Assembly: GCA_021810245.1 (NCBI GenBank)
Contig: JAJZJF010000010.1
Location: 1 to 35,623 of the forward strand
Source of the DNA: a bacterium
GTDB lineage: Bacteria; Elusimicrobiota; Elusimicrobia; UBA1565; UBA9628
DNA: 35,623 nucleotides
Reading direction: 5' to 3'
The position numbers and the translations under genes were made by a program. Below are positions 1-9,061 of this stretch, piece by piece. The notes below the pieces were generated by a model that searched no databases, was not told the DNA's origin, and saw only the letters and a list, made by a program, of their open reading frames with translations. Numbering within the stretch: position 1 is the stretch's first letter; each line of letters begins with the position of its first letter.

Positions 1-2
1 TA

Positions 3-611
3 TCTGAAACGGCTCTTTTTTTTCTGACTTTTAATATCGTCGATATTTCAGCGCAGATTCTTTTTCGCGGAATTTATAGCGCTCGCCGGGCCGTGACCGA
101 GGGAGATTTTGATTTCTATTTGATTCAACCTTGCTCTGCCCTTTTTCGATTGTCGATGACGACTTTTGATTTCATGGACGCAATTACGCTTTTGCCGGTG
201 CTGGTTATGACCGGTGAAATCTTGGCGCGCTTTTTTTCTCCCGCCTTTTTTATTCACTGCCTTCTTTATTTCTTTTTAACGCTCAACGCGGTTTTGATCG
301 CCTCTTCATTTCATATCCTGGTGGCGGGGCTGGCGGTCAGAACTCAAGAATTGGAAAATACAATTTGGATATACCGAGACATTATGTTTATGGGAAGATT
401 TCCCAGCGATGTCTATGGCCCGCTTTTTCAACTTTTTTTGACCTTTATCTTGCCGATTGCTGTCATGACGAGCTTTCCGGTTCGGGCTTTTTTGGGCCTC
501 TTGTCGCCGCAATGGATTGTGTACTCTTTTGCCCTTTCGGGATCCCTGATCGGTTTGAGCCTGTGGTTTTGGAAAGGTTCCGTGCGGCAATATACCTCGT
601 CCTCGAGTTGA
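3..611 (+). CDS. ABC-2 type permease, DUF990-like (5' end outside window)
   Basis: The frame is open to the left edge of the window, so this is the C-terminal part (about 202 residues) of a longer gene; internal GTG or ATG codons are not needed as starts. The protein is very hydrophobic, with about five membrane segments. It contains the pattern typical of the ABC-2 permease family formerly called DUF990 (ABC2_membrane_6): GDFDFYLIQP early, then FP..VY.PLFQ, then a FILPIAVMTSFP segment near the C-terminus. Members pair with an ATP-binding subunit and export an unknown substrate across the inner membrane. The partner genes would lie to the left. A 65-nt spacer separates it from bamA, so it may or may not be co-transcribed. 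The family assignment is fairly secure; the substrate is unknown. Confidence 0.8.
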   Translation, partial: SETALFFLTFNIVDISAQILFRGIYSARRAVTEGDFDFYLIQPCSALFRLSMTTFDFMDAITLLPVLVMTGEILARFFSPAFFIHCLLYFFLTLNAVLIASSFHILVAGLAVRTQELENTIWIYRDIMFMGRFPSDVYGPLFQLFLTFILPIAVMTSFPVRAFLGLLSPQWIVYSFALSGSLIGLSLWFWKGSVRQYTSSSS

Positions 612-676
612 TTTATCTGATATCATCTAAAAGGCGCAAAACTATGGCATTGGAAAATCGGGCGGTCTAAAGACTC

Positions 677-3226
677 GTGATCGCTTTTGTCTCCAGTTTG
701 CTGTTTAGTTTTTTAGGCCTGGGGGGCGGCCTTTTCGCCCAAAGCGTTCCGTCGGTTTCCACGATGACGGTCCCTTACTCTAAATTAGATCTTCCCAGCC
801 CGGTGGATTCCAGCATCGTCCCATCATCGGCGAGCGCGATGCCTGGGATGGCCGGGTTTAAGGTTCTCGCGGCCTCGAGCGCTCCTGTAAACTCCGTTGC
901 AAGCTCTTCCGCGCCAGCCTCAAGCCCTCAAGCCTCTTCAGAGTCGGATACTTCTGATGATTCCGATTTGCCCCCCCCAGAGCCCTGGGTCATCGGAGAA
1001 ATCGTTGTTTCCGGCAATAAGAACGTGCGAAAAAGCGTCATTCTCGATGAGGTCAAGGCCAGAAAAGGCGGAGTTTATGAAAGCTCGGACCTCAGTCAAG
1101 ACATCCAAAGCCTTTTAGATCTAGGAGATTTTGAGAGAATTGGGGCCGATATTACCGCGCTTAAAACTCCGGTTCCGGCGAGATACAAAGACGTATCGGG
1201 ATCGCCTTATATGGTCAAATTGACATTTTTGATTACCGAGCGTCCGGTGATTAACACCATCGTCTTTAAGGGCGCCCATGCGATTTCCGCAGTCGTTTTG
1301 TCCGAGAAAGTCGCTTTAAAACATGGGGATCCCCTGGATTTGGTCAAACTGGATAAAGGCAAGGCTAAAATCCTGAAGCTTTACGACAAAAAGGGTTTTT
1401 TAGATGCCAAGGTTTCAGACACGGTTAAAACCGATACGGCGACTCTCAAAAGCGATATCGTTTTTCATATTTCAGAAGGGAAAAAGTCTAAGATATTCTG
1501 GGTTTCACTCAAAGGGGTCCATGCCTTTAAGAAAAGTAAAATTAGAGGTCTTATGTCCAATAAGCGGGGAAAACCTTTTTCCAGAAAGGCTTTGCCGCAG
1601 GATATCGAAAAAATTAAAGCCTATTATGAAATTCATGGTTATAGCGATGTTAAAATCAGCACTCCGGTTGTTTGGCACAGTCTGGACCGATTGAGAATTT
1701 ACATCGATTTAACGATTAACGAAGGTCCCTTGTACCGGTTTGGAGGCACCACTTTTTCGGGAAATCTGGTTTTTACCTCGACTGATTTATATAAGGTCCT
1801 CGAGTATCATCAGGGGCATGTTTTTAATGAAGAAAAATTTATCGATACGATTCGGGCGATTCAGCAGAAATATGCCAATAAGGGGTATTTAAAAGCGCGC
1901 GTATTCCCCATAAAAACCTATAATAGTCAAACCAAGCAAATGGACGTACACTTCAGCATTTTTGAAGGGAACGTCATTTATATCGAACGCGTTCGTGTGG
2001 AGGGAAATAAGACGACAAAGACTTATGCGCTTCGCCGCGAAATTGTCACTAATCCCGGAGATCCCTTTTCCGCCAAAAAGGTCAAGCGCAGCCGCGAGAT
2101 GTTGATGAATCTAGGGTTTCTTGACAGCGTCAATGTGGATATTCAAAGCCCGGATGACCCTAATGAGGTGGATTTGACCTATGACGTGGTCGAAGGCAAG
2201 CCGGGAATGATGACCGCCGGAGGCGCCTATTCCTCGATCATGGGGTTATTCGGCACTCTGTCACTAACGAACATGAATTTCCTTGGCCGCGCTCAGAAAT
2301 TGTCGGCCAATTGGTCTTTTGGACAAAGAATTTTGATGTATTCCGTCAATTGGAGCACTCCGTTTGTCGGCAACAGTCCCACGAGTTTAGGGGTCAGTCT
2401 TTTCGATTCCATGCAGATTAGCCCCTTTGGGGGCTCTCTCTATGCCTATACGCTTTATTCTAAAGGCGCGACGGTGACCGTTGGCCCACGCTTTGAAGAT
2501 GATCAATACCTGCTCAACTTTTCCTATACTCTTTCCCAGATGCAAATTAGCGGAATCCAAACTGGCTTTAATAATTTATTGACTCAAGGCACCAGCATTT
2601 ATTCTTATGGAACGGTCAGTTTTTCGCGCGATACCCGGGATAATATTTGGGATCCCCACAGCGGCAGCCAAAATATGATTTCGTTGGAATTGGCCGGAGG
2701 GCCTTTCATGGGCCAGGTCAATTTCTTTCAGCCGACTTTAAAAGACGCGATTTATTATCAGATGTTTTCCATCGACGATTATCCATTTGTCCTCGGCGCC
2801 TTGAACCGGGCTTCGATTATCACTGCGTTCGGATCGACGACGGTTGTCCCCGTGTTTAACCGATTTTTCCTGGGAGGGGAAAATGATTTGCGCGGATATG
2901 AGCCGACCGGCGAAGTCGGAGATCCCAACGGCGGAACGGTCTATGACGTTTCGACCCTCAGCGTCAGTTTCCCTGTCGTTAAATCTCATCAGCGAAGCAT
3001 CGCCGATTTTGAAACCTTTTTTGATGCGGGCTCCGCCTGGGCGGGACCGCGGCAGATGAGTATTCAGATCGGAACATCTCAGACCGACATTAAAACCGAC
3101 GCGGGCGTTGGAATCCGTTTTGTGACTCCGGCTTTCCCCATTCGTCTGGATTGGGGATACGGCTTTGAGCACAATCCCAATGAAGCTAAATCCGTCGTCA
3201 CTTTCGGCATGGGGCAGGCCTTCTAA
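677..3226 (+). CDS. bamA: Outer membrane protein assembly factor BamA (Omp85)
   Basis: This is the central subunit of the machinery that folds beta-barrel proteins into the outer membrane. The 849-residue product has a hydrophobic N-terminal signal (about 1-22). A Ser/Ala/Pro-rich linker follows (about 41-100). Five POTRA repeats come next at roughly 104-188, 190-267, 270-350, 352-428 and 430-508, and then a C-terminal barrel. The barrel carries LRGYEP, the Omp85 L6 motif (V/IRGF/Y), and the protein ends in Phe, as expected for the barrel signal. The start is GTG; the nearby ATG at 643 is in another frame and soon stops. The Ser-rich linker before POTRA1 is longer than in proteobacterial BamA. 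The stop overlaps the next start by 1 nt (TAATG), and the downstream genes make Skp-like and lipid A proteins, the classic BamA neighbourhood. Confidence 0.95.
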   Translation: MIAFVSSLLFSFLGLGGGLFAQSVPSVSTMTVPYSKLDLPSPVDSSIVPSSASAMPGMAGFKVLAASSAPVNSVASSSAPASSPQASSESDTSDDSDLPPPEPWVIGEIVVSGNKNVRKSVILDEVKARKGGVYESSDLSQDIQSLLDLGDFERIGADITALKTPVPARYKDVSGSPYMVKLTFLITERPVINTIVFKGAHAISAVVLSEKVALKHGDPLDLVKLDKGKAKILKLYDKKGFLDAKVSDTVKTDTATLKSDIVFHISEGKKSKIFWVSLKGVHAFKKSKIRGLMSNKRGKPFSRKALPQDIEKIKAYYEIHGYSDVKISTPVVWHSLDRLRIYIDLTINEGPLYRFGGTTFSGNLVFTSTDLYKVLEYHQGHVFNEEKFIDTIRAIQQKYANKGYLKARVFPIKTYNSQTKQMDVHFSIFEGNVIYIERVRVEGNKTTKTYALRREIVTNPGDPFSAKKVKRSREMLMNLGFLDSVNVDIQSPDDPNEVDLTYDVVEGKPGMMTAGGAYSSIMGLFGTLSLTNMNFLGRAQKLSANWSFGQRILMYSVNWSTPFVGNSPTSLGVSLFDSMQISPFGGSLYAYTLYSKGATVTVGPRFEDDQYLLNFSYTLSQMQISGIQTGFNNLLTQGTSIYSYGTVSFSRDTRDNIWDPHSGSQNMISLELAGGPFMGQVNFFQPTLKDAIYYQMFSIDDYPFVLGALNRASIITAFGSTTVVPVFNRFFLGGENDLRGYEPTGEVGDPNGGTVYDVSTLSVSFPVVKSHQRSIADFETFFDAGSAWAGPRQMSIQIGTSQTDIKTDAGVGIRFVTPAFPIRLDWGYGFEHNPNEAKSVVTFGMGQAF

Positions 3227-4293
3227 TGATTATTCCCTTTGTTTTTCTGATTTTTACGCCCCGCGCTCAAGCCGCAATCGAGTTGTCTTTGGAATCCAAT
3301 CGGGTTGAGCGCGGAAATATCGGGTATGTGGATATGGAAAAACTCTTTGAAGAATTTCCCGAAACCATCGCCGCCAAGAAAAAATTTAAAAAAGATCTTC
3401 AAAAAGCGGAGGACAAAATCAACCTTGAAAAAATAGGAATTTTGCATCTGAGGCAAGATCTTTCTGAATTGAGAATGGAGAGGCGTTATGAACAGAAAAA
3501 TCAATCGAAATCCTCTTCCCAGAAAGCGGTTCTTGTTTCTTCTTCCGTTGTCACCTCTTCTTCGCCGGCGGCCGTGACTTTAAGTTCCGCCGCGGTGGCC
3601 ACGCCGAGAATTCAGGGCTCGTCTCAAACCTACGTCTCATCTCGGACCGTTCAAGGAGCGCCTATCGCTTCGGTCGTCCCCTCTTCCGCTGTCGCGGCGT
3701 CCTCCTCTGTGGCTGTTTCAAGCGCTTCCGCGCCCAAAAATGGAGGCGCGCCGTTAGATCGCAATTTGATATCGGCTCTTCCTGGTTTTGGCCAGTCGTC
3801 CTTGGGAAAAAAATCGTCGCATTCGATGTATTTGTCTTCCGCCACAAGTTCCGCTGTTAATACGCCTTCCGCCCCCCATATTTCGTCTATGAGTTCTGTC
3901 GCCTCTCCGCCGTCCGTGAGTTCTCAATCGTTGCCGTCAAACCCCGTCTTTGACATTTCCTCAACCCATCAGAAGCCAATTTCGCCTGCCCAGATGAGCG
4001 TCCAACAGCTTAATGCCAAAATTAACAAAGAGAAACAAGAAATCGCCCAGGACCAGGCGGCGCTTAAACAGGATGAATCCTCCATAGAAAAAAATCTTCT
4101 AAATCTGGAGAATCGCGAAACCCAAGGGCTTTTAGGCAAGATTTATAAGGTCATCAGGGAAGTGGCTACGGAGTCAGGGGTTAGCGTCGTCGTCGATAAA
4201 AGCCAAATTCTTTACGGGCACAATGCCGTTGATTTGACGGATAAGGTCTTAAAGAGGCTTAAGGTATTAAAAGAATCAGGAGGTTTTCAGTGA
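3226..4293 (+). CDS. OmpH/Skp-like periplasmic chaperone with Ser-rich insert
   Basis: OmpH/Skp proteins hold unfolded outer membrane proteins in the periplasm. Here a signal peptide (about 1-17, ending AQA) is followed by the family's first part, [15 protein letters not shown], and a charged helix to about residue 92. The chain then turns into roughly 160 residues of Ser/Ala/Val/Pro-rich low complexity. It returns to a charged helix (about 255-310), and the family's C-terminal strand and helix [14 protein letters not shown]...DLTDKVL. The 355 residues compare with about 160-200 for ordinary Skp, and the excess is the insert. Position between bamA and lpxD matches the usual place of skp. The start ATG shares a base with the bamA stop. 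I am confident about the family; whether the insert keeps chaperone function is unknown. Confidence 0.88.
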   Translation: MIIPFVFLIFTPRAQAAIELSLESNRVERGNIGYVDMEKLFEEFPETIAAKKKFKKDLQKAEDKINLEKIGILHLRQDLSELRMERRYEQKNQSKSSSQKAVLVSSSVVTSSSPAAVTLSSAAVATPRIQGSSQTYVSSRTVQGAPIASVVPSSAVAASSSVAVSSASAPKNGGAPLDRNLISALPGFGQSSLGKKSSHSMYLSSATSSAVNTPSAPHISSMSSVASPPSVSSQSLPSNPVFDISSTHQKPISPAQMSVQQLNAKINKEKQEIAQDQAALKQDESSIEKNLLNLENRETQGLLGKIYKVIREVATESGVSVVVDKSQILYGHNAVDLTDKVLKRLKVLKESGGFQ

Positions 4294-5342
4294 GCGAAAA
4301 TTCTCTGTATTTGGGGAAAAAGACCGCTGAGATAGCGGCTCTGGTGCGTGGAAAATTAGAGGGAGACGGCGATTTAATGATCGCGGGGCTTGACTCTTTA
4401 GAAAATGCCGGGCCATTAGATATTTCTTTTTTGGGAAATCCCAAATATTCCGAGGCCGCGAAAAATTCTCGCGCCGGGTGTTTGCTTTTGCCGAAAGGCT
4501 CTGAGAGCGTTTCTTACCAATCTCCGAGCCGAATTTATGTCGAAGATCCCCAATACGCGTTTTCGCAGTTGTTAGTCGAGGTCGAATCGCAGTCTCCGAA
4601 GTCTCCGCCCTTAGTCGATGAAAAAGCCGTCATCCATTATGAGGCGCGGCTGGGGCCGGAAGTCTCGATTGCCCCTTTTGTCGTTATTGAAAGAAAGGCG
4701 GTCGTTGGGGAGCGCACGATAATCGGTCCCCATTGTTTTATCGGCGCCGGCGCTCGAATCGGACACAGCTGCCGCATTTATCCCAACGTGGTCATTCGGG
4801 AAAATTGCGTTATAGGCGACCGCGCGATTATTCATTCCGGCGCCGTGATCGGATCCGATGGATTTGGATTTTCAACGGATAAAAAAACCGGTCAACATCG
4901 GAAAATTCCTCAGTTGGGAAATGTCGTCATTGGAGACGATGTCGAAATTGGCTCCAATGTCTCTATTGACCGCGCCACCATCGGTTCAACGGTTATTGGA
5001 GACGGAACTAAAATAGACAACTTGGTTCAAATCGCCCACAATGTTCGGATTGGAAAAAGGTGTCTGATCGTCGGTCAGGTGGGAATCGCGGGTTCAACTC
5101 AATTAGGAGACCAGGTAATTCTGGCGGCCCAATCCGGGGTGGCGGGGCATCTCAGAGTGGGAGAGGGCGCGATCATCATGGGGCAGAGCGGAATCATATC
5201 TGACGTCGAAAAAGGCGCGATTTTATTTGGTTCTCCCGCGCGCCCAAGGAAAGAGGCGTTTAAGCTTTTGGCCCTTTACGGCCGTTTGCCCGAGCTTTTT
5301 GAATCCATCAAGAAGCTGGCGGGACGTGAACTAATCGAATGA
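4290..5342 (+). CDS. lpxD: UDP-3-O-acylglucosamine N-acyltransferase LpxD
   Basis: LpxD adds the N-linked hydroxyacyl chain from acyl-ACP to UDP-3-O-acylglucosamine, the third step of lipid A synthesis. The 350-residue length is normal. It has the N-terminal uridine-binding domain (about 1-105), a long left-handed beta helix of hexapeptide repeats, and the signature [20 protein letters not shown]. The catalytic histidine is in IAHNVRIG (His250). The start is GTG, overlapping the previous stop as GTGA, with a strong AGGAGG ribosome site at 4278-4283. The stop codon overlaps a 23-nt inverted repeat that lies before lpxC. Confidence 0.96.
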   Translation: MSENSLYLGKKTAEIAALVRGKLEGDGDLMIAGLDSLENAGPLDISFLGNPKYSEAAKNSRAGCLLLPKGSESVSYQSPSRIYVEDPQYAFSQLLVEVESQSPKSPPLVDEKAVIHYEARLGPEVSIAPFVVIERKAVVGERTIIGPHCFIGAGARIGHSCRIYPNVVIRENCVIGDRAIIHSGAVIGSDGFGFSTDKKTGQHRKIPQLGNVVIGDDVEIGSNVSIDRATIGSTVIGDGTKIDNLVQIAHNVRIGKRCLIVGQVGIAGSTQLGDQVILAAQSGVAGHLRVGEGAIIMGQSGIISDVEKGAILFGSPARPRKEAFKLLALYGRLPELFESIKKLAGRELIE

Positions 5343-5363
5343 AATAGGGACAGTCCCTATTTC
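5341..5363. repeat. Perfect inverted repeat between lpxD and lpxC
   Basis: Two 11-nt arms, GAAATAGGGAC and GTCCCTATTTC, flank a single central A. In RNA this gives a 10-bp stem with a 3-nt loop. It begins inside the lpxD stop codon and ends immediately before the lpxC ribosome site (CTGGAGG, 5364-5370). Units built around GGGACAGTCCC recall dispersed REP-type palindromes linked to REP-associated transposases in other bacteria, but that is memory, not a search. It could also affect lpxC translation or mRNA processing. No T-run follows, so it is not a standard terminator. Confidence 0.85.
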
Positions 5364-5375
5364 CTGGAGGTTTTT

Positions 5376-6254
5376 ATGGAAACAATGCAGGCGACGATTA
5401 AAAAAGAAATCAGCCTTGAGGGCATCGGCCTTCATACTGGAAACTCCTCCAAGCTGACTTTCCGCCCGGCTCCGGCCAACACCGGCATCCGGTTTTTTCG
5501 GAGCGATTTGCCGGGACACCCGATGGTTCCGGCGCGCTTGGATTTTGTCGTCACGACCGTTCGCGGAACCAATCTGGGGCTTGGGGAGGCGAAAATACAT
5601 ACCGTCGAGCATGTTCTTTCCGCCTGCACCGGCGCCGGCATCGATAATATCGATGTCTGGGTCTCAGCCCCTGAGCCCCCAATTATGGACGGCTCGGCTC
5701 TTCCGTTTGTAAAAGCGATTTTAACAGCCGGAATTGAGCGTTATTCTGACGCTCCCAAACGCTGGCTTCACCTGCCGGGTGAGGTATCTTATCAAGATGG
5801 GAAGGCCAAATATAGGGCTATTCCTTCCGATAATTTTGAAATCAAGGCGACTTTAATTCATGAGCACCCCTTAATGCCGGAGATGGCGCTGTCTTTGACT
5901 ATAGACCGGGAGCTCTATATGCGGGAAATCGCTCCGGCCCGCACTTTTTGCTTTGAGCATGAAGTTGAGTTTCTCAAATCGCAGGGCTTGGCCCAGGGCG
6001 GCTCGCTTGATAACGCGATCGTGATCGGCAAAGACCGCTACCATACCAATGAGGGCGGCTTGCGCTTTAAAGACGAGTTTGTTCGTCACAAAATGCTAGA
6101 CTTAATAGGGGATCTAACCCTGATCGGTCGCCCGCTTTTTAAGATGCGGGTCGAGGCCGAATATCTGGGGCACGCCCACAACGTCGCTTTCGCCAGACTT
6201 CTCAGGGAGGCGGCGGTTAAAATGAGAGGCAAAAAATCCCTGGAGGCGCATTAA
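5376..6254 (+). CDS. lpxC: UDP-3-O-acyl-N-acetylglucosamine deacetylase LpxC
   Basis: LpxC is the zinc deacetylase that commits the cell to lipid A synthesis. The 292-residue protein has both LpxC domains. The metal ligands fall at His79 (HTVEH), His238 and Asp242 (RHKMLDLIGD), matching the Escherichia coli numbering as I recall it. The catalytic-base region is ATLIHEHP/GIRF-type sequence, and the late histidine motif is GHAHNVAFA. The chosen ATG lies 5 nt after GGAGG (5366-5370); a second in-frame ATG at 5385 is less well placed. In some phyla LpxC is fused to FabZ. Here the two are separate but overlap by 1 nt (TAATG). The inverted repeat just before the ribosome site may be regulatory. Confidence 0.97.
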   Translation: METMQATIKKEISLEGIGLHTGNSSKLTFRPAPANTGIRFFRSDLPGHPMVPARLDFVVTTVRGTNLGLGEAKIHTVEHVLSACTGAGIDNIDVWVSAPEPPIMDGSALPFVKAILTAGIERYSDAPKRWLHLPGEVSYQDGKAKYRAIPSDNFEIKATLIHEHPLMPEMALSLTIDRELYMREIAPARTFCFEHEVEFLKSQGLAQGGSLDNAIVIGKDRYHTNEGGLRFKDEFVRHKMLDLIGDLTLIGRPLFKMRVEAEYLGHAHNVAFARLLREAAVKMRGKKSLEAH

Positions 6255-6724
6255 TGGAAAACGTTCTTGCTTCGCAGCCGGCAATCAGGGTCGTTGATAT
6301 CAAGGGGATCAGGAAAGCGATTCCTCACCGTTATCCCTTTCTCTTAGTTGATCGGGTCGAAATTATCGAAGAAGATAAGCGCGCGGTGGGAACCAAGATG
6401 GTGACGATCAACGAGCCCTTTTTTCAAGGACACTTTCCCGATCATCCAATTATGCCCGGCGTTTTAATCATGGAAGCCTTGGCTCAGGCCGCCTGCGTGA
6501 TGCTTTTGTCGAAGGGAGGCTATGAAAACAAAATAGCCTATTTTATGGGGATTGAAGAAGCTAAATTCAGGACTCCCGTTTTTCCCGGGACCGAGCTTAA
6601 GCTTCATATTGAAGTTCTCCGGCTTGGCCGGGCCGGTAAATTTAAGGGCGAAGCTAAAATTGGAGACAAGGTCGCCGCCGAAGGCGTCATGTCTTTTGCG
6701 GTCGTCGATAAAGAGGTGGCCTAA
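6254..6724 (+). CDS. fabZ: 3-hydroxyacyl-ACP dehydratase FabZ
   Basis: FabZ dehydrates 3-hydroxyacyl-ACP in type II fatty acid synthesis. It competes with LpxA/LpxD for hydroxyacyl-ACP, which is why the gene often sits in lpx operons. The 156-residue hot-dog-fold protein shows PHRYPFLLVDRV and the active-site stretch GHFPDHPIMPGVLIMEALAQ. The likely catalytic pair is His60 and Glu74, 14 residues apart as in characterised FabZ. The ATG overlaps the lpxC stop by 1 nt, and the FabZ stop overlaps the lpxA start in the same way, implying translational coupling. Confidence 0.96.
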   Translation: MENVLASQPAIRVVDIKGIRKAIPHRYPFLLVDRVEIIEEDKRAVGTKMVTINEPFFQGHFPDHPIMPGVLIMEALAQAACVMLLSKGGYENKIAYFMGIEEAKFRTPVFPGTELKLHIEVLRLGRAGKFKGEAKIGDKVAAEGVMSFAVVDKEVA

Positions 6725-7527
6725 TGCCTATTCATTCAACTGCCGTCATTGATCCCAACGCGGAAATAGATCCTAGCGCCGATATCGGCCCTTACGCGGT
6801 CATCGGTCCTCACTCCAAGATTGGAGCTGGCTGTATTGTTGGATCTCATGCCGTCATCGAAAGAACCCAGATGGGCAAAAATAACCGAATTTTCCCCGGA
6901 GCCTATATTGGCGGGGCGCCTCAAGACCTTAAATTTGCGGGAGAAGAAACCCTTCTTATCATGGGAGATTCTAATACGGTTCGGGAATGCGTAACCTTAA
7001 ACCGCGGAACCCATGCCACCGGAAAAACCGTGATTGGCTCTCATTGCCTGTTTATGGCCTATTCCCATGTCGCTCACGATTGCGTGATCGGCAATCACGT
7101 GATTTTCGCCAATTCAGTCGCGATGGCGGGGCATATTGAAGTGGGAGATTTCACTGTCGTTGGAGGGCTTGCCGCCGCTCATCAGCATACCAGAATTGGC
7201 CGTTTGTGCATGATTGGAGGGGGGGCGATGATTCCCAAAGACGTTCCTCCTTTCTGCATGGTCCAGGGAGATCGCGCGACGCTTAAAGGCCTTAATCTTT
7301 TGGGGCTTCGCCGCGCCGGAGTTTCTCCCTCGGCGGTAAAATTGATTAAAGAGGCTTACCGCGTTCTCTTTATGTCTCAACTGAGCCTGGAAGAGGCGCT
7401 TTCCCAAGCGGAGTCGCTTCGTTGCGCGGAAGTGCGGGAGATGATCTCTTTTATCCGCTCTTCCAAACGCGGAATCATTCGACCTTCTCCACGGGGGACT
7501 CGGCAGGAAGAGGAAGTGGCTGTTTAA
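6724..7527 (+). CDS. lpxA: UDP-N-acetylglucosamine acyltransferase LpxA
   Basis: LpxA transfers a hydroxyacyl chain from ACP to the 3-OH of UDP-GlcNAc, the first step of lipid A synthesis. The 267 residues are standard length. Hexapeptide repeats (IDPSADIGPYAVIGP and on) form a beta helix to about residue 190, followed by the helical C-terminal domain. The catalytic His is His118 in SHVAHDCVIG. Other family markers are NRGT, GGGAMIPKDVPPF and GDRATLKGLNLLGLRR. It is the last lipid A gene of this overlapping series. Confidence 0.96.
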   Translation: MPIHSTAVIDPNAEIDPSADIGPYAVIGPHSKIGAGCIVGSHAVIERTQMGKNNRIFPGAYIGGAPQDLKFAGEETLLIMGDSNTVRECVTLNRGTHATGKTVIGSHCLFMAYSHVAHDCVIGNHVIFANSVAMAGHIEVGDFTVVGGLAAAHQHTRIGRLCMIGGGAMIPKDVPPFCMVQGDRATLKGLNLLGLRRAGVSPSAVKLIKEAYRVLFMSQLSLEEALSQAESLRCAEVREMISFIRSSKRGIIRPSPRGTRQEEEVAV

Positions 7528-7545
7528 AACTAAAAGAAGGACGCC

Positions 7546-9057
7546 ATGCCTTCCGTCTTAAGGCGAGCCGTTTGCATCCATGGCCATTTCTATCAGCCGC
7601 CTCGAGAAAGCCCTTGGACTGGCCGCATTGAGCGCCAGGAATCTGCCGGAGATTATCACGATTGGAATGAGAGAATAGCCGCCGAATGCTATGCCCCCAA
7701 TACCGAAGCCCGGATTATGGGACCCAACGGGCAAGTTTTAAAGCGGATCAATAATTACGGTCTCATCAGTTTTAATTTCGGTCCCACCTTGATGATGTGG
7801 CTTGAAAAAGAAAACCCGGCGGCCTACGCCAAAATTATTGCCGCAGATCGCGAAAGCTCTCGCCGCCTTAAGGGACACGGAAACGCTATTGCCCAAGCCT
7901 TTGTCCATCTGATTTTGCCATTGGCCGACCCTCGCGACCAGCGAACGGTTCTCTATTGGGGAATTTTGGATTTTAAACGGCGTTTTGGACGCGATCCTGA
8001 AGCCTTGTGGCTGCCGGAAACCGCTTGCGACGATCAGGTCCTAAGTCTTTTGATTGACTTTAAAATGAAATACGTCATACTGTCGCCCAGTCAAGCTGAG
8101 CGGGTCAGGCCGCTTAAAAACCAAGGGCCCTGGTGGAATGTCTCGGACGGATCCATTGATCCTAAAAAACCCTATCGTTGGTTCGATCCTAGGAGCTTGC
8201 GAAAACGCTTTATCGATATCTTTTTTTATGACGGGCCTATCTCGGCCGCGATTTCTTTTGAAAAATTGATGTCTGATTCAAAAGTTTGCGCGGACCGCAT
8301 TGTCCAAGCCTTCGGCGGGGAAGAATCGGACGGCCTTGTCTCTATGGCCACCGATGGCGAACTTTATGGTCATCATCATAAGTTCGCGGAGATGGGTTTG
8401 GCTTACCTCTTGAGCGAAGAATTTCCGAGAAGGAAGATTGAAGTCGTCAATTACGGATATTTTCTGTCTAAAAATCCGCCCTTGTGGGAAGTTCAAATTA
8501 AATCCGGCCCTCAGGGACTGGGAACTTCCTGGAGTTGCTCGCATGGCGTGGGAAGATGGTTTCTTGATTGCGGCTGCGGCTCTGAGGGAAAAAGTCAGAG
8601 GTGGCGAACTCCCTTAAGGCAGGCCTTAAATACCCTTAAAGCTCGCCTTGACGAGGCGACCCTTGAAAAAGGAGAGGGATTGTTCCAAGATGTCTGGGCT
8701 GCCCGCAATGATTATGGAGAAGTGATTAGCGGCGGAGTTTCCCAATTGCCAGATTCATTTATCCAGCGGCATTTATTGAAAAAATCTTCTTTGGATATTA
8801 AGAGGGCTCTTCATCTCATGGAAATGCAGAAATTTGCCCTCTATATGTTCACCAGTTGTGGATGGTTTTTTTCCGATATCGCGGGGCTCGAAGCGGTCCA
8901 AAATCTTAAATACGCCCGTCGGGCGATAGAACTCGCCCAAGAGATTTCAGGCCAAAACCTTGAGCCAGAGTTTTTAGAAATAATAGCCCAAGCTCCTGGG
9001 AATGACCCAAAATTTCCCGATGGGCTTGCGGTCTATCAGGACCTAGCCAGGAAATAG
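7546..9057 (+). CDS. GH57-family glycoside hydrolase (DUF3536-like)
   Basis: Glycoside hydrolase family 57 holds retaining alpha-amylases, branching enzymes and related alpha-glucan enzymes. The N-terminus CIHGHFYQPPRESPW and YHDWNERIAAECYAPN is typical of GH57 proteins that carry DUF3536. Likely catalytic residues are Glu158 in WLPETACDD (nucleophile) and Asp270 in ATDGELYGHH (acid/base). At 503 residues it seems to stop soon after the segment MQKFALYMFTSCGWFF. Relatives I recall continue for some 200-300 residues, so this may be a short form. No frameshifted remnant is visible downstream, where a minus-strand gene begins at 9062. The ribosome site AGAAGGA precedes ATG 7546. With glgA at 23617 it may belong to glycogen metabolism, but the substrate is not certain. 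Confidence 0.85.
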   Translation: MPSVLRRAVCIHGHFYQPPRESPWTGRIERQESAGDYHDWNERIAAECYAPNTEARIMGPNGQVLKRINNYGLISFNFGPTLMMWLEKENPAAYAKIIAADRESSRRLKGHGNAIAQAFVHLILPLADPRDQRTVLYWGILDFKRRFGRDPEALWLPETACDDQVLSLLIDFKMKYVILSPSQAERVRPLKNQGPWWNVSDGSIDPKKPYRWFDPRSLRKRFIDIFFYDGPISAAISFEKLMSDSKVCADRIVQAFGGEESDGLVSMATDGELYGHHHKFAEMGLAYLLSEEFPRRKIEVVNYGYFLSKNPPLWEVQIKSGPQGLGTSWSCSHGVGRWFLDCGCGSEGKSQRWRTPLRQALNTLKARLDEATLEKGEGLFQDVWAARNDYGEVISGGVSQLPDSFIQRHLLKKSSLDIKRALHLMEMQKFALYMFTSCGWFFSDIAGLEAVQNLKYARRAIELAQEISGQNLEPEFLEIIAQAPGNDPKFPDGLAVYQDLARK

Positions 9058-9061
9058 CGCC

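Noticed and set aside
2738-3172. 144-codon minus-strand frame inside bamA
   Set aside because: It lies wholly opposite the conserved BamA barrel and has no domain or ribosome site; it is a shadow frame.
5341-5363. Rho-independent terminator after lpxD
   Set aside because: No T-run follows the stem, and lpxC begins 13 nt later in the same operon.
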